Below, piece after piece: positions 33,209 to 42,109 of a stretch of DNA of 64,000 bases (position 1 is the stretch's first letter; each line of letters starts with the position of its first letter). The position numbers and the translations under genes were made by a program. The notes beneath the pieces are model-generated. The model did not search any database. It saw only the letters and a program-made list of their open reading frames with translations, and was not told where the DNA came from. Origin of the DNA: Rheinheimera hassiensis (GTDB lineage: Bacteria > Pseudomonadota > Gammaproteobacteria > Enterobacterales > Alteromonadaceae); assembly GCF_022436675.1 (NCBI RefSeq), contig NZ_JAKUJZ010000010.1, forward strand, positions 1-64,000. The letters run 5' to 3'.

Positions 33209-33403
33209 TTATAGCGCTTTGTTGAGCCGTTGGTTTGACTGTGCCTTTCTAAATTTCTGTTCAATTGAATGAACGCAATTCAAGTGCTTTTCAGCTTTGT
33301 CGCAATACGCCTGATTAGCGAAGCTCTCAATCGCATCTGTTACTTGAGCAGCACAAAACCTGATAGCTTCAAGCTCTGCTTCCGTGACATAAATTGACGG
33401 CAT
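33209..33403 (-). CDS. Hypothetical protein, 64 aa
   Basis: ATG 33403 behind AGGATACAGATCAGC; an upstream ATG at 33553 runs through the next gene in another frame. Helical with C-terminal basic stretch. Unknown. Confidence 0.5.
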   Translation of the reverse strand: MPSIYVTEAELEAIRFCAAQVTDAIESFANQAYCDKAEKHLNCVHSIEQKFRKAQSNQRLNKAL

Positions 33404-33416
33404 GCTGATCTGTATC

Positions 33417-33641
33417 CTATAAGCCGTAAGCGCGTTTTTCTTGGCGCTCAATGTATTGAAGCCGGTATTCTTTCGGGTCAAAATTAGTACCGTTCTGGGT
33501 GTTGAAGTGCATAACCTCACACTCCAACATTTCATCCCAGTCGTGAAAATCATTTATACCGTGTTCTTCGGTATGCTCCCGATCAGCATTGGCCAGCTGC
33601 CCGAACAGCTGCTGCTCTAACGTCAATTCCCGCTCCATCAT
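33417..33641 (-). CDS. Hypothetical protein, 74 aa
   Basis: SD GAGGATACA before ATGATG; either Met may start. Acidic; the segment HFNTQNGTNFDPKEYRL resembles EFNKQNGTEYLPDAML in the 62808-63272 protein, suggesting a shared C-terminal module between two islands. Confidence 0.55.
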   Translation of the reverse strand: MMERELTLEQQLFGQLANADREHTEEHGINDFHDWDEMLECEVMHFNTQNGTNFDPKEYRLQYIERQEKRAYGL

Positions 33642-33652
33642 TGTATCCTCTA

Positions 33653-33829
33653 TCAGTTGTTTGCAGCTGCGACAGCAGCGGATAGGCGCTGTTCGGCAAC
33701 ATTGAGCCGCTGCCGATTTATCTCAGCAGCAGGGTAGTTCCCTGCTCGTATAGAACGCTTAAACGCTTCACGTTCAGCCCGGCAAGAAATCTCAAAAGCT
33801 GCAATACGTTCTCGCATACTGATGGCCAT
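33653..33829 (-). CDS. Hypothetical helical protein, 58 aa
   Basis: ATG 33829 follows AGAGGAAACACC, itself the end of the hairpin repeat. Ala/Arg-rich amphipathic helices. Unknown. Confidence 0.5.
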   Translation of the reverse strand: MAISMRERIAAFEISCRAEREAFKRSIRAGNYPAAEINRQRLNVAEQRLSAAVAAANN

Positions 33830-33844
33830 GGTGTTTCCTCTGAT

Positions 33845-33899
33845 AAAAAATTGATTTGCAGATGCACCCGAATTTGCCGGATGCAGAGGTAAATCAACT
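33845..33899 (-). repeat. Gene-flanking hairpin repeat, full copy
   Basis: Minus strand GAGTTGATTTACCTCTGCAT ... ATGCATCTGCAAATCAATTTTTT (arms split here). Outer arms TTGATTT/AAATCAA pair perfectly; inner arms around GCATC also pair. The TGA of the upstream gene is inside the first arm. Confidence 0.7.
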
Positions 33900-34082
33900 C
33901 GCCAAGCGCCAATCTGCTTGCTCAATTTCATAGTCGCTTAGGCACGGGTTATCTGGCATTAACTGAGTGCATGACCCAGTACATTCGCCAAATTTTGTAT
34001 CAACAAAATCCGACACTTGCTCATCGGTAGCATTAGCTGGCACATGCACCAGAACACTGATTTGTATAGTTTTTAATGCCAT
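33894..34082 (-). CDS. Hypothetical protein, 62 aa
   Basis: TIQISVLVHVPANATDEQVSDFVDTKFG followed by two Cys and PDNPCLSDYEI. Start 34082 has AGGACATAGCA. Stop codon is part of the hairpin repeat. Confidence 0.55.
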   Translation of the reverse strand: MALKTIQISVLVHVPANATDEQVSDFVDTKFGECTGSCTQLMPDNPCLSDYEIEQADWRLAS

Positions 34083-34096
34083 TGCTATGTCCTACA

Positions 34097-34177
34097 TTAA
34101 TTTGCCAGGTATCTCTTAACAAGGTCAGTCATGGGGTTTCCTTCGTTATCCGCTTGTTCTTCTGATTCAATAATCAT
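34097..34177 (-). CDS. Tiny acidic ORF, 26 aa
   Basis: ATG 34177 has a textbook SD (AAGGAGTTTCA). Product MIIESEEQADNEGNPMTDLV..., acidic start and basic end; an internal GGAAACCCC-ATG could give an 11-aa form. Confidence 0.45.
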   Translation of the reverse strand: MIIESEEQADNEGNPMTDLVKRYLAN

Positions 34178-34204
34178 TGAAACTCCTTTATGCCAAAGTT
34201 ACAA

Positions 34205-34606
34205 CTAAAAATGGTTAACGCTAATTTTTCTCATCCATGCTGTGACTTGTACAATGTCATCAGGATTTGGCAATTTCGACCAGCTATCTTTGGCTTTTAG
34301 TAAAATCGACTTTAACTCATCGAATGAATAAGGTAATTTTTGCGAAGCATAACTAGCTACTTTATCAATTTGAGAGACAGTTATTCTTGAAAAGTCACAA
34401 TGGGAGATATCGAATAAGGCACTATCCAATTCGCTACAACCAAGGGGAGAACTGCTAGGTCCTGGGGGCCAATATGGATAGTATTCCAAGACAGGCATAT
34501 ACAGGTCTTCAAACATTTCCATCTCTTTTTCTAACTGTTTTTGACCTGGTAAGGCTTCTTTATACATTTGTAATCGAGCGATATTCATGAGTTCTTCGCT
34601 ATCCAT
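34205..34606 (-). CDS. Hypothetical protein, 133 aa
   Basis: Soluble, helical N-terminus, Pro-rich middle (YYPYWPPGPSSSPLG), helical C-terminus. Start 34606 after AGGACACACC. Unknown. Confidence 0.6.
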   Translation of the reverse strand: MDSEELMNIARLQMYKEALPGQKQLEKEMEMFEDLYMPVLEYYPYWPPGPSSSPLGCSELDSALFDISHCDFSRITVSQIDKVASYASQKLPYSFDELKSILLKAKDSWSKLPNPDDIVQVTAWMRKISVNHF

Positions 34607-34619
34607 GGTGTGTCCTATA

Positions 34620-34859
34620 TCAAATTTGTTGCTTATGTGGCCACTTATTTAGCAAAAATGCTTTTGTGGCCAGTTTCGCCCTGAACCAAGAGCAAGGCGT
34701 TTCTTTGTAGTGCTCACACGCTTCATCATCGCAGGCCAGCGCGTAGCGCGCTATATCAACTCGCTCCCAAAACTGAACAAGTTTTGCCGCCAGAGCCAGG
34801 AGCTCAGGTCCACGAACTATGAGTGCAATGATTACAAAATCCCAAAAACTCAGAGTCAT
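34620..34859 (-). CDS. Membrane-associated protein, 79 aa
   Basis: One hydrophobic N-terminal segment (FWDFVIIALIVRGPELLALAA), then CDDEACEHYKETPC, a Cys/His cluster. Start 34859 follows AGGAATGAGCAG. Unknown. Confidence 0.55.
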   Translation of the reverse strand: MTLSFWDFVIIALIVRGPELLALAAKLVQFWERVDIARYALACDDEACEHYKETPCSWFRAKLATKAFLLNKWPHKQQI

Positions 34860-34903
34860 CTGCTCATTCCTATATTGGCGTTAAAGGACGTACTTCATCG
34901 TAA

Positions 34904-35188
34904 TTAGGTATTTCGGACGTTTTCGTGATAACAATCAGTCCATAGTTTATGAGGCCAACCGCCTAGAAAGTGCTCATTGAAAAAATACTGATTATCTCCA
35001 ATGCAACCTTGCACTTTGTCGTTATGTCCTTTTCGCGCAGCCTCACGCTCAATAAATTGGCGCAAGTCGCTCTCCAGAGCTGGGGTGAATTCGTCCTGGT
35101 GCAAACCTGACCAACTGGGAGTACCAAACGTATTACAATGATGTTCCGGCGCTGTCGTTGGTGTTCCAAATGTGCCTATATATCCCAT
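34904..35188 (-). CDS. Hypothetical protein, 94 aa
   Basis: ATG 35188 with ATAGGAATAATC, directly after a half hairpin repeat. Gly/Thr-rich start (MGYIGTFGTPTTAPEHHCN) with duplicated TFGTP. Unknown. Confidence 0.5.
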   Translation of the reverse strand: MGYIGTFGTPTTAPEHHCNTFGTPSWSGLHQDEFTPALESDLRQFIEREAARKGHNDKVQGCIGDNQYFFNEHFLGGWPHKLWTDCYHENVRNT

Positions 35189-35202
35189 GATTATTCCTAT
35201 CA

Positions 35203-35224
35203 AAAAATCGACTTACCAGATCAC
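35203..35224 (-). repeat. Half-copy of gene-flanking hairpin repeat
   Basis: Minus strand GATCTGGTAAGTCGATTTTTTG, matching the second arm only; the first arm is missing, as at 5100. Confidence 0.5.
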
Positions 35225-35715
35225 TAGGCCGACATCTTGTAGAAGCTCCAACTTCATTGGACATTAAGCGCTTAACGACGTTGAAATCAGGGGATGCTAT
35301 GCAGCTAAAATAAAACGACAGCAACGCGGAAAAATCCGTTATGTATGAGGACACGCTATTCGATACGAGCACTCCAGCACTTTCACCGAATTTCTCAACT
35401 TTTTCATGTAACTCATAATAGCAATTGTATATATCAGAACTGCCGGATGCGGGTGTTAAAACTCCCGCGGATGTTGCAAGCTTTGTCCCCCCGACGAAAT
35501 GCAGGTTAGTGAATAGAACACCGCAAAGATCGTTTTCGTAAAATTGATTACTGACAAATAACTTGCCGGTATTGATCTGCAGCATTGCCGCTCCACACAC
35601 TATAACCATTTAATGCAGTTAAATTAACATCATATCGAAAGGAAAGACCACAAAAATAATCGGGTTCAATGCTGAGTGAGGTATCGAAGGGTTTAACTTT
35701 AGCGCCTTGACCGTT
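35225..35715 (-). pseudogene. Probable broken gene
   Basis: Two frames look coding: 35548-35715 (KVKPFDTSLSIEPDYFCGLS...) with no start codon, and 35585 down to about 35230 (QFYENDLCGVLFTNLHFVGG...VKRLMSNEVG), which runs on through the half repeat into the next gene. A frameshift near 35550 plus loss of the true 3' end at the repeat would explain both. Confidence 0.4.
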
Positions 35716-35783
35716 TTACTGCTCATTTTCAGCATACCGGTATTGTGAAGGTGTTAATTCACAGGTGAACTACGGAGCCAAAG

Positions 35784-36149
35784 ATGGGCACATTTTCTGT
35801 ATCTGGCATGTTGACGCCAGGGCAAAAGCGGGCAAAAGAGCAAAGAGAGCGCGATGCGTTTATCAGGACCAAATTCAAGATCGATAACAACCCTAATCCC
35901 CAGTACTTTAACGGCAGCATTACCCGGGGATTTAAGATGCGCGATGGTAGTGTGTACATCGAATTTAGTCAGTACAACAGCCGGTTTCAGATCATCATCT
36001 CTGAGCTGAGCGATACGTATGGTTATGCAAAACGCATACTGGAGCAGTTCGAAGCAGGGTTGCGAAATAATATTACTGTAAAAGGTATCTGCGGCCGGGT
36101 AAATGACAAAGGCATTCGGAACATTAAACAGGTGAGCTTTTTGAAATAG
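35784..36149 (+). CDS. Hypothetical protein, 121 aa
   Basis: ATG 35784 after GGAGCCAAAG. N-terminal basic helix (TPGQKRAKEQRERDAFIRTKF) and a beta-rich remainder. 106 bp ahead of the KAP-like ATPase on the same strand, so perhaps its partner. Unknown. Confidence 0.55.
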   Translation: MGTFSVSGMLTPGQKRAKEQRERDAFIRTKFKIDNNPNPQYFNGSITRGFKMRDGSVYIEFSQYNSRFQIIISELSDTYGYAKRILEQFEAGLRNNITVKGICGRVNDKGIRNIKQVSFLK

Positions 36150-36255
36150 TGTTAGAAGTTAGTTCTAATTGCTATGTTAAATTGCTGAAGACTGCTTCTG
36201 ACGTTGAGCATTTAATGATAGCTTTACCGGAAACACGTTATTTTTGAGGTTTCCG

Positions 36256-37998
36256 GTGAGTGCACAATTTGTCAGAGAGCAGCTTCGGCAATATGCTAAT
36301 AAAAAGCAGCCAGGTGTATTTGCATTAGTGGGGGAGTGGGGAGTAGGTAAAACTCACTTATGGAATGAACTTATATCCTCAGAAACATTTGCCGGCCGGT
36401 CAAAATACTCATACGTATCGCTGTTTGGTATTGATAGCGTCACTGCAATAGAGAAAGAACTGTTTATTAACCACGTGCCTTTGTCAAAGGCGTCCAAGCC
36501 AGCTGACCTGAATACCTTTATGAACCTCCTCAAAGATACTAGAGGTTTTAAAGCTACGTCAGTCGAGAAGGGGTATAAGTACCTTGCCTGGGTGTATGAA
36601 GGTCTTGGCTGGATCTCGCATGTTTTTGGGCGGGTACCAATTATTTCTAAATATGTAGCAGGCTTCGATATCCCCTTGTACAAACTGTTACCTCACAATG
36701 ACACTCTGATATGCTTTGATGACATTGAGCGGCATTCCTCTGCCCTGGAGCTTGAAGATTTCTTTGGTTATGTAGAGAAACTTAAAACATCCAAATCTGC
36801 ACAAATCGTTCTACTTCTTAACCGGGACCAGCTTAAATGTGACGTATATCGGAAGTACAAGGAAAAGGTTATTGACTATGAGTTGCTATACGCCCCATTA
36901 CCGGATGAGGCCTTCGATATCGCTTTTTCAGAACATCTTCCTGATGCTTCAAACGGTATACTGAAGGACCAGTGCAGCAGTCTGAAAATCAATAACATTC
37001 GAATTCTGATGCAAATTGCTAGGTCAGCAGAACAAATACTTCCTCTTTTAGAAGGGAAGCTTCCAGAGACCTATTTAGATGTCCTTAATAAATTAGTGCT
37101 CATACATCTGTGTGATGCATGTAGCACATCAATGCCTGAAACCATTCCGCCACTCGACTACGTCAGTACCCACACCGTTTATCAGTTCTTTGATGATGAT
37201 CCAGAAAAAAAATACGAAAAATGGCGTAACACACTGATTGCAGCATCGTTTGAGAATGCAGGAGACATATTTGAACCTTTGGTGAATGGGGTAACATCAG
37301 GAATTCACGACTGTGAAGTGCTTTCTAAACATATTACCAAGATTGAGCAGAGTTCACGCTTAAACCAAAATATTACGAGTTATAACCAGGCCAATACTGA
37401 TTTATGGACTGGCTTCACGCCTGCGAACGACGCCAGCAAACTGCAGCGCCTTACTGATGCCACAATAGAACATGCGGAAAACATTCCGCCACATGAGATT
37501 GATGATATTTGCTTTTTAATGGATCAGTTACCTGAGTTTTGTAGCCGCATTCAGGAATTTGTGAGGAATTACTTAGACAAAGTTAATATAGTTACAAAAA
37601 AATCACTAAGTAATCGCACGTTTAAACACCCAGTACTGCAAGAATTTGTATCTAAGCTGGCCTTTGAAGATGTACCAATAATGCCCTTTAAGTATGCAAT
37701 AGGTATGCTTGCCCAAGGCAAGGCTGATAATCAGTACTTAAAACGTGTATCAGTAGCCACGGAAGATGATTTTTATGATTTTTTTAAAGACCCAGAAAAT
37801 TCTAAAATTTACTTAAAAGAATCAATACAATGCCTTCTGGCTTATGGTTCTAAGAAGGCCAGTGCAAATCTTAGTTTAGAAAATATCTATTTGGATATTT
37901 ATACCAAGACTTGTAATGCCTTACGAAGACACGCTAAAGAAAGTGATCTCAGTAGATTTCTAATAGAGAAATACCTTCCAATCGGTCATGAGAAATGA
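36256..37998 (+). CDS. KAP-like P-loop NTPase
   Basis: GTG 36256 follows TGAGGTTTCCG; a TTG at 36244 lacks an SD. 580 aa with Walker A GEWGVGKTH at residues about 25-33, Walker B LICFDDIERH near 155 and a sensor-like IVLLLNRDQL. The long C-terminal half is helical and unrecognised. KAP and related P-loop proteins of mobile elements often act in anti-phage defence, but membrane segments typical of KAP are weak here. Defence role is inference from family and from AbiH and the recombinase nearby. Confidence 0.65.
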   Translation: MSAQFVREQLRQYANKKQPGVFALVGEWGVGKTHLWNELISSETFAGRSKYSYVSLFGIDSVTAIEKELFINHVPLSKASKPADLNTFMNLLKDTRGFKATSVEKGYKYLAWVYEGLGWISHVFGRVPIISKYVAGFDIPLYKLLPHNDTLICFDDIERHSSALELEDFFGYVEKLKTSKSAQIVLLLNRDQLKCDVYRKYKEKVIDYELLYAPLPDEAFDIAFSEHLPDASNGILKDQCSSLKINNIRILMQIARSAEQILPLLEGKLPETYLDVLNKLVLIHLCDACSTSMPETIPPLDYVSTHTVYQFFDDDPEKKYEKWRNTLIAASFENAGDIFEPLVNGVTSGIHDCEVLSKHITKIEQSSRLNQNITSYNQANTDLWTGFTPANDASKLQRLTDATIEHAENIPPHEIDDICFLMDQLPEFCSRIQEFVRNYLDKVNIVTKKSLSNRTFKHPVLQEFVSKLAFEDVPIMPFKYAIGMLAQGKADNQYLKRVSVATEDDFYDFFKDPENSKIYLKESIQCLLAYGSKKASANLSLENIYLDIYTKTCNALRRHAKESDLSRFLIEKYLPIGHEK

Positions 37999-38067
37999 AT
38001 TCACTTAAAGTTAATAGCCCTCAGTTAAAGTTTTAAGCAAGTGGATTAAAGCTATCTGAAACCTAAA

Positions 38068-39297
38068 CTAATCGTCGTGGATGTAAATCATCGTTGTCGA
38101 AACATCTGCATGGCCAAGCCGGCTCATTGTGGCTTTAAGGTTATGGCCAGTGTGCTTCAGAAAGTAGGATGCATGAGCGTGTCGCAGCCAGTGGGCAGAT
38201 GCCTTCTCCAGATAACTCGCATCACGCAGCAACTTACCTTTATCGTCGGCAGATGCGACTGCCTCAGCTTCTGACATCTTGGCTTTGCAAGCCAGGTCGA
38301 ACGACTCTCGCACAATTTGAATAATGCGTCGGTCGCTGATGGCCATATTAACATTCTTCCTGGGGATTAATTTCATAGGGTCATTGTAGAGTGGGGTAGG
38401 AGAGCTGCACCCGGTCGCAATACGAAACTCTTTCATTACGGCTATCACATCGTCAAACAACTCTATGCTTCGCGGCTTATCCCCTTTTCCAATGATATCG
38501 AGGTACCACCTTTCACCGCTAATAGTTATATCACCATATGTGTGCTCAGCTGATTCAGACAGCCTTAGACCGGTAGCAACAAGTAGCTGAATTATGTACC
38601 GGGCCCGTAAATACCAAAAAATCTCACGCTCACTGACAGCCTTCTTTTGTGCATGAAACAAGATATCGATTGTGTAATTCACCAGATCGTCAGAGATGGT
38701 TCTTTCAGAAAAGGATTTTTTGGTGGCACTCGATCTGTTTCGCGTCCGCGGCGACATCGCAGGGTTAGCATTTAAGTGGCCGGCAACCACCAGGAACGTA
38801 AACATCGACTCAATGATTCGCTTGGCCAATGCCAGGCTATTTTCACTTAGGCCGGTGACCAGCTCTGGCTTATCGTCAATAACATGGGATTTTGTGGCCA
38901 AAGGTTTATGAACTGTGCGGATCTCAAACGGGCGCCAGCCCGTGTTAAGCGTTATGCCGTCTTTTTGAAATTTTCGCGCTTTTGACGAGCACCAGGTTGC
39001 CGGCGGGGATTTTATAAAATCCAGATATGCTAACCAATCGGCCCGGTTGATGGCACTAATCGGTTTTTGCTTTTCGTGAATGAGCCATAAAGCAAAACGC
39101 TCGACTTCTTTTAGGTAATTGGCCAGCGTATTTGGCTTAGGCTGAAACTGTATCAGGTACTCAATCAGAACGGGCCAGTCACTGTCAGAATCCAACATGG
39201 ACATCGAATCAGATCGGTTAAACCCAGGCTCAAATTCTGGCGGCCGCGTAACGAAGACCGGTTTTCCGTTTTGGACTGCAAGTAATGGCTGAATCAT
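38068..39297 (-). CDS. Tyrosine recombinase (phage integrase family)
   Basis: 409 aa with full catalytic set: R245 (GLRLSE), K271 (GKGDKPR), H369-x-x-R372 (HWLRHAHA), H396 (LGHADVSTT) and Y405 four residues from the end. An N-terminal core-binding domain spans about residues 40-170. A helical insertion of about 35 residues precedes HxxR. Beside the replication module it may resolve plasmid multimers or integrate cassettes; no att site was identified. Confidence 0.9.
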   Translation of the reverse strand: MIQPLLAVQNGKPVFVTRPPEFEPGFNRSDSMSMLDSDSDWPVLIEYLIQFQPKPNTLANYLKEVERFALWLIHEKQKPISAINRADWLAYLDFIKSPPATWCSSKARKFQKDGITLNTGWRPFEIRTVHKPLATKSHVIDDKPELVTGLSENSLALAKRIIESMFTFLVVAGHLNANPAMSPRTRNRSSATKKSFSERTISDDLVNYTIDILFHAQKKAVSEREIFWYLRARYIIQLLVATGLRLSESAEHTYGDITISGERWYLDIIGKGDKPRSIELFDDVIAVMKEFRIATGCSSPTPLYNDPMKLIPRKNVNMAISDRRIIQIVRESFDLACKAKMSEAEAVASADDKGKLLRDASYLEKASAHWLRHAHASYFLKHTGHNLKATMSRLGHADVSTTMIYIHDD

Positions 39298-39499
39298 GGG
39301 GCTGAGACTAATTGACCGATTTTACCTCATTATATATTACTCACAATAAGAGTAGTGAGAAATATTATGGATATAGCTAATACCCTATTATTTCCTCAGT
39401 TCGCTTAGCTGCTTATGAGACAATGGCCACTCTGACTACGTATTGCCAGTCTGGGATGACCAAAGTAAAGGGGCGTTACCTGATTGATTGCCGCCGGCA

Positions 39500-40918
39500 T
39501 TAAACATTGATTTGGATTGGCTGTTGCTCAACATAGTTATTTAGTTCATTGTCAGTAATATTCAGTTTACTTTGAGCGACCATTCTAACCATTGGATCAG
39601 TTGCGTCCGGGATACGGCCGCTCTCGATTTCGCTTTTGTATTTTCTTGATGATGGGTGCTTAATGTTAATTGCATGCACCATCAGGGCCTCCATGAACTC
39701 GTCGAGAGCGTCTTCATTCTCATAGATAGGTTTTAAAAACGCATCAATACGGTTTTTGATGTATGCCGTTTTGTGAGCTTCTTTCTGCTTATCAATATGC
39801 TCTTGCTCTTTGTTCCTGCGAGCTACAGAAGCAATCTCGCGCTCTTTGCACGCAATTTCCCAAATTTTGTTAAACTGCTCAGAATTGTTTTTAAAAACAG
39901 TCCTAAAAAACCCCCCTGCATTACCATTAACCTTGCGGGTGTTCTTTAAAGTAACGTCTTTACAATACAGAAGATATTCAAAATCCTTCTCATCAACTAC
40001 CGAGTTAATAAACTCGGACCGGTTCAGTTCATTAAGCCCGAACTGTTTCATGGCCATGATTAATGCATGAAGTTCGTCAGGCCGCTCCAGTTCAAGTCGA
40101 CGTATGTAGGTTTTAGATAATGGGATAATTTCAAAATGCCAAACTCTACCGCGATCGTGGTTATAACCGAGTATGTGGTATTTCATCTCGGCCGCGTTGT
40201 ATTCGGATACGGCCGGCTTAAGTACTTTGTCAATGAACCTTGATGGCTGCGGATACGAGTAGGTTTTCTCACCGGCCTTCAAATCGTATGGTACTTTAAG
40301 TGCGTTGCGTAATTCTTCATTGGTGAACTGAAGCACATTCACTTGTGAGTGATCTGCAATACCGTTCATCGATTCTTCGATGATGTCATGCAAGAAAATC
40401 GAGTATTTACTGGATAGACAATCAGCAACCTTAACAAAGTCAATTACAGCCACGTTCTTATCGTTTATGAAAAGTTCTCGACTCTCAGGAGGGATGACAA
40501 ACTCAAGTCCTGAGTCTTTAACTTCTGCCCTGACAAAGAGGTTGTGAAAGCCAAAATTGCCGGCTGCACCTTTTTCATCGTTAGACCAGGTTACTTTCAT
40601 ATCCCCCATCTCATAGATCGTTTTCTTGAAAGCCTGGTAGTTTCGGCTGGAAACGCCTATGAGCTTGGCAAATTCTGAAATCGGCATCTGAATAACGGTG
40701 TTACCCTTACCGAGCTTTGCATGATATTCAGTGATATTGTCGCTTAGATAACGAGCCTGGCGCTGCATTGCATAGATGAGAGCGTTAAGGCCTTTGGCTG
40801 CAGCACCAGTCATGCTGACTTTTGGATCAAGGGTAAAGTGTATAGATGGGTGCGACTTTGTAATAAGGGTTCTGTTATCCCCTTCCGTATAAGTGCTTAT
40901 TGCGCTTTTGTCAGCCAT
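39500..40918 (-). CDS. Rep_3-family plasmid replication initiator
   Basis: 472 aa from ATG 40918 with SD AGGAGGGGTT; an upstream Met at 40948 overlaps an iteron. Two winged-helix-type regions are expected: residues about 35-130 (QMPISEFAKLIGVSSRNYQAFKKTI) and 140-270. The C-terminal 200 residues are long for the family. It should bind the CACAATnnnGGGGTA iterons starting 28 bp upstream, which implies autoregulation as in other iteron plasmids. Confidence 0.85.
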   Translation of the reverse strand: MADKSAISTYTEGDNRTLITKSHPSIHFTLDPKVSMTGAAAKGLNALIYAMQRQARYLSDNITEYHAKLGKGNTVIQMPISEFAKLIGVSSRNYQAFKKTIYEMGDMKVTWSNDEKGAAGNFGFHNLFVRAEVKDSGLEFVIPPESRELFINDKNVAVIDFVKVADCLSSKYSIFLHDIIEESMNGIADHSQVNVLQFTNEELRNALKVPYDLKAGEKTYSYPQPSRFIDKVLKPAVSEYNAAEMKYHILGYNHDRGRVWHFEIIPLSKTYIRRLELERPDELHALIMAMKQFGLNELNRSEFINSVVDEKDFEYLLYCKDVTLKNTRKVNGNAGGFFRTVFKNNSEQFNKIWEIACKEREIASVARRNKEQEHIDKQKEAHKTAYIKNRIDAFLKPIYENEDALDEFMEALMVHAINIKHPSSRKYKSEIESGRIPDATDPMVRMVAQSKLNITDNELNNYVEQQPIQINV

Positions 40919-40945
40919 AACCCCTCCTAATCCATGTGAGTTTTG

Positions 40946-41892
40946 CACAATAACGGGGTAGTTTCAATCACCATTCACAATTCTGGGGTAGTTTTTTGAA
41001 ATTATCACAATTCCGGGGCAATTGTGATCAACAAGGCCATGGAAAGCACTAACACGTACTACCCCTAAATTGTGATCCTAAGGAGCTATATTTCCAAGCC
41101 TTAACAACTTTAATGCACAATAACGGGGTAGTTTCACGCGGCTTAATCAGACAATGTGTACTCTTCACAATTTTGGGGTAATTCAGGATTTATAGAGATA
41201 TTTTACAAATTTATCAGTTTGTTACGCATAAGCGCAGAACGTCTTTAACTTAAAAAACCGTAACGCTTAAGCGGGTAAAACTACAAAACTACACCAAAAT
41301 TGTGATCTTAAGATCTGGTTTTTCGGAGCCTTAACCAATTTTGCACAAATTCGGGGTAATCGGGCTGAGATCTAATCAAATTTGCCTCCATTGTCACCAC
41401 AGAACCCGCCTGGAACTCCAATTTTCGTTCAAGCTCATGCCCATTCCAGTGCGATAACACAGACTTACCCCAAAATTGTGATGCTAAGCCTGCCTTTTTT
41501 GGCCCCTTAATGCCATTTTGCACAATTTAGGGGTATTTTGTTCATAGATTAATCAGCATATACGCCATCTTCACAATTTTGGGGTAACTAACCAGAAGGC
41601 TAAGGCTTTAAGAATGATAACTTCTGGGCAAGATAGACGTTTTGAACTATGCTACAACCTAGGCTGACAGCTACGGAATACATTGTTTTTATTGGGTTTA
41701 GGCTGATTTCTACCCCTAAATTGTGATCGATAAACACCTGTTTTGTGCAGATCACCTATCACAATCTTGGGGTATATCTTCAATGAATTGCACAATCTAG
41801 GGGTAACTCCTTCACAATATCGGGGTAGAGCCTTCACAATTTAGGGGTAAACAGTGCACAATCTAGGGGCAGCAGATCACAATCCAGGGGTA
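40946..41892. repeat. Iteron array of the replication origin
   Basis: Fifteen-bp repeats, consensus CACAATnnnGGGGTA. Direct: 40946, 40976, 41006 (30-bp pitch), 41116, 41166, 41344, 41521, 41572, 41760, 41791, 41813, 41835, 41857 and 41878 (about 22-bp pitch, last five). Inverted: 41060, 41290 (imperfect), 41466 and 41711. GATC often flanks the CAC end. A 71-codon ORF at 41308-41523 consists partly of iterons and is not credible. Confidence 0.9.
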
Positions 41893-42010
41893 CCGACATT
41901 TCATAAGCATTTGTTTTTAAATCATTTTTAATTGCGCGCCGCAACGATCCCCCACCCCCTGATCATGATCTCTTTACTACGTAAAGATGATCGATCTCTT
42001 TTTTAGCCTT
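41893..42010. other. AT-rich, GATC-rich part of the origin
   Basis: Directly after the last iteron comes an AT-rich run (ATTTGTTTTTAAATC, TTTTTAATTG) and then five GATC Dam sites within about 50 bp (41947-41995). This matches the melting region and methylation-control block of iteron origins. No good DnaA box was recognised by eye. Confidence 0.6.
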
Positions 42011-42109
42011 TAACAGCCGAAAAGCTATTCTGGTTAAAACTCTAAATTCAACGTCTTAATGAGACCGGAATTATCTATCGTGGTGATACTATTAAAACTG
42101 GAGGAGCCA

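Noticed and set aside
30915..35224. Integron-like cassette array
   Set aside because: Small same-strand genes separated by hairpins recall attC arrays, but the arms (GTTGATT) do not fit GTTRRRY/RYYYAAC and the recombinase at 38068 lacks an obvious IntI-type context.
41308..41523. 71-codon ORF on the minus strand inside the origin
   Set aside because: Its sequence is largely iterons, it has no SD, and its frame is an accident of the repeat period.
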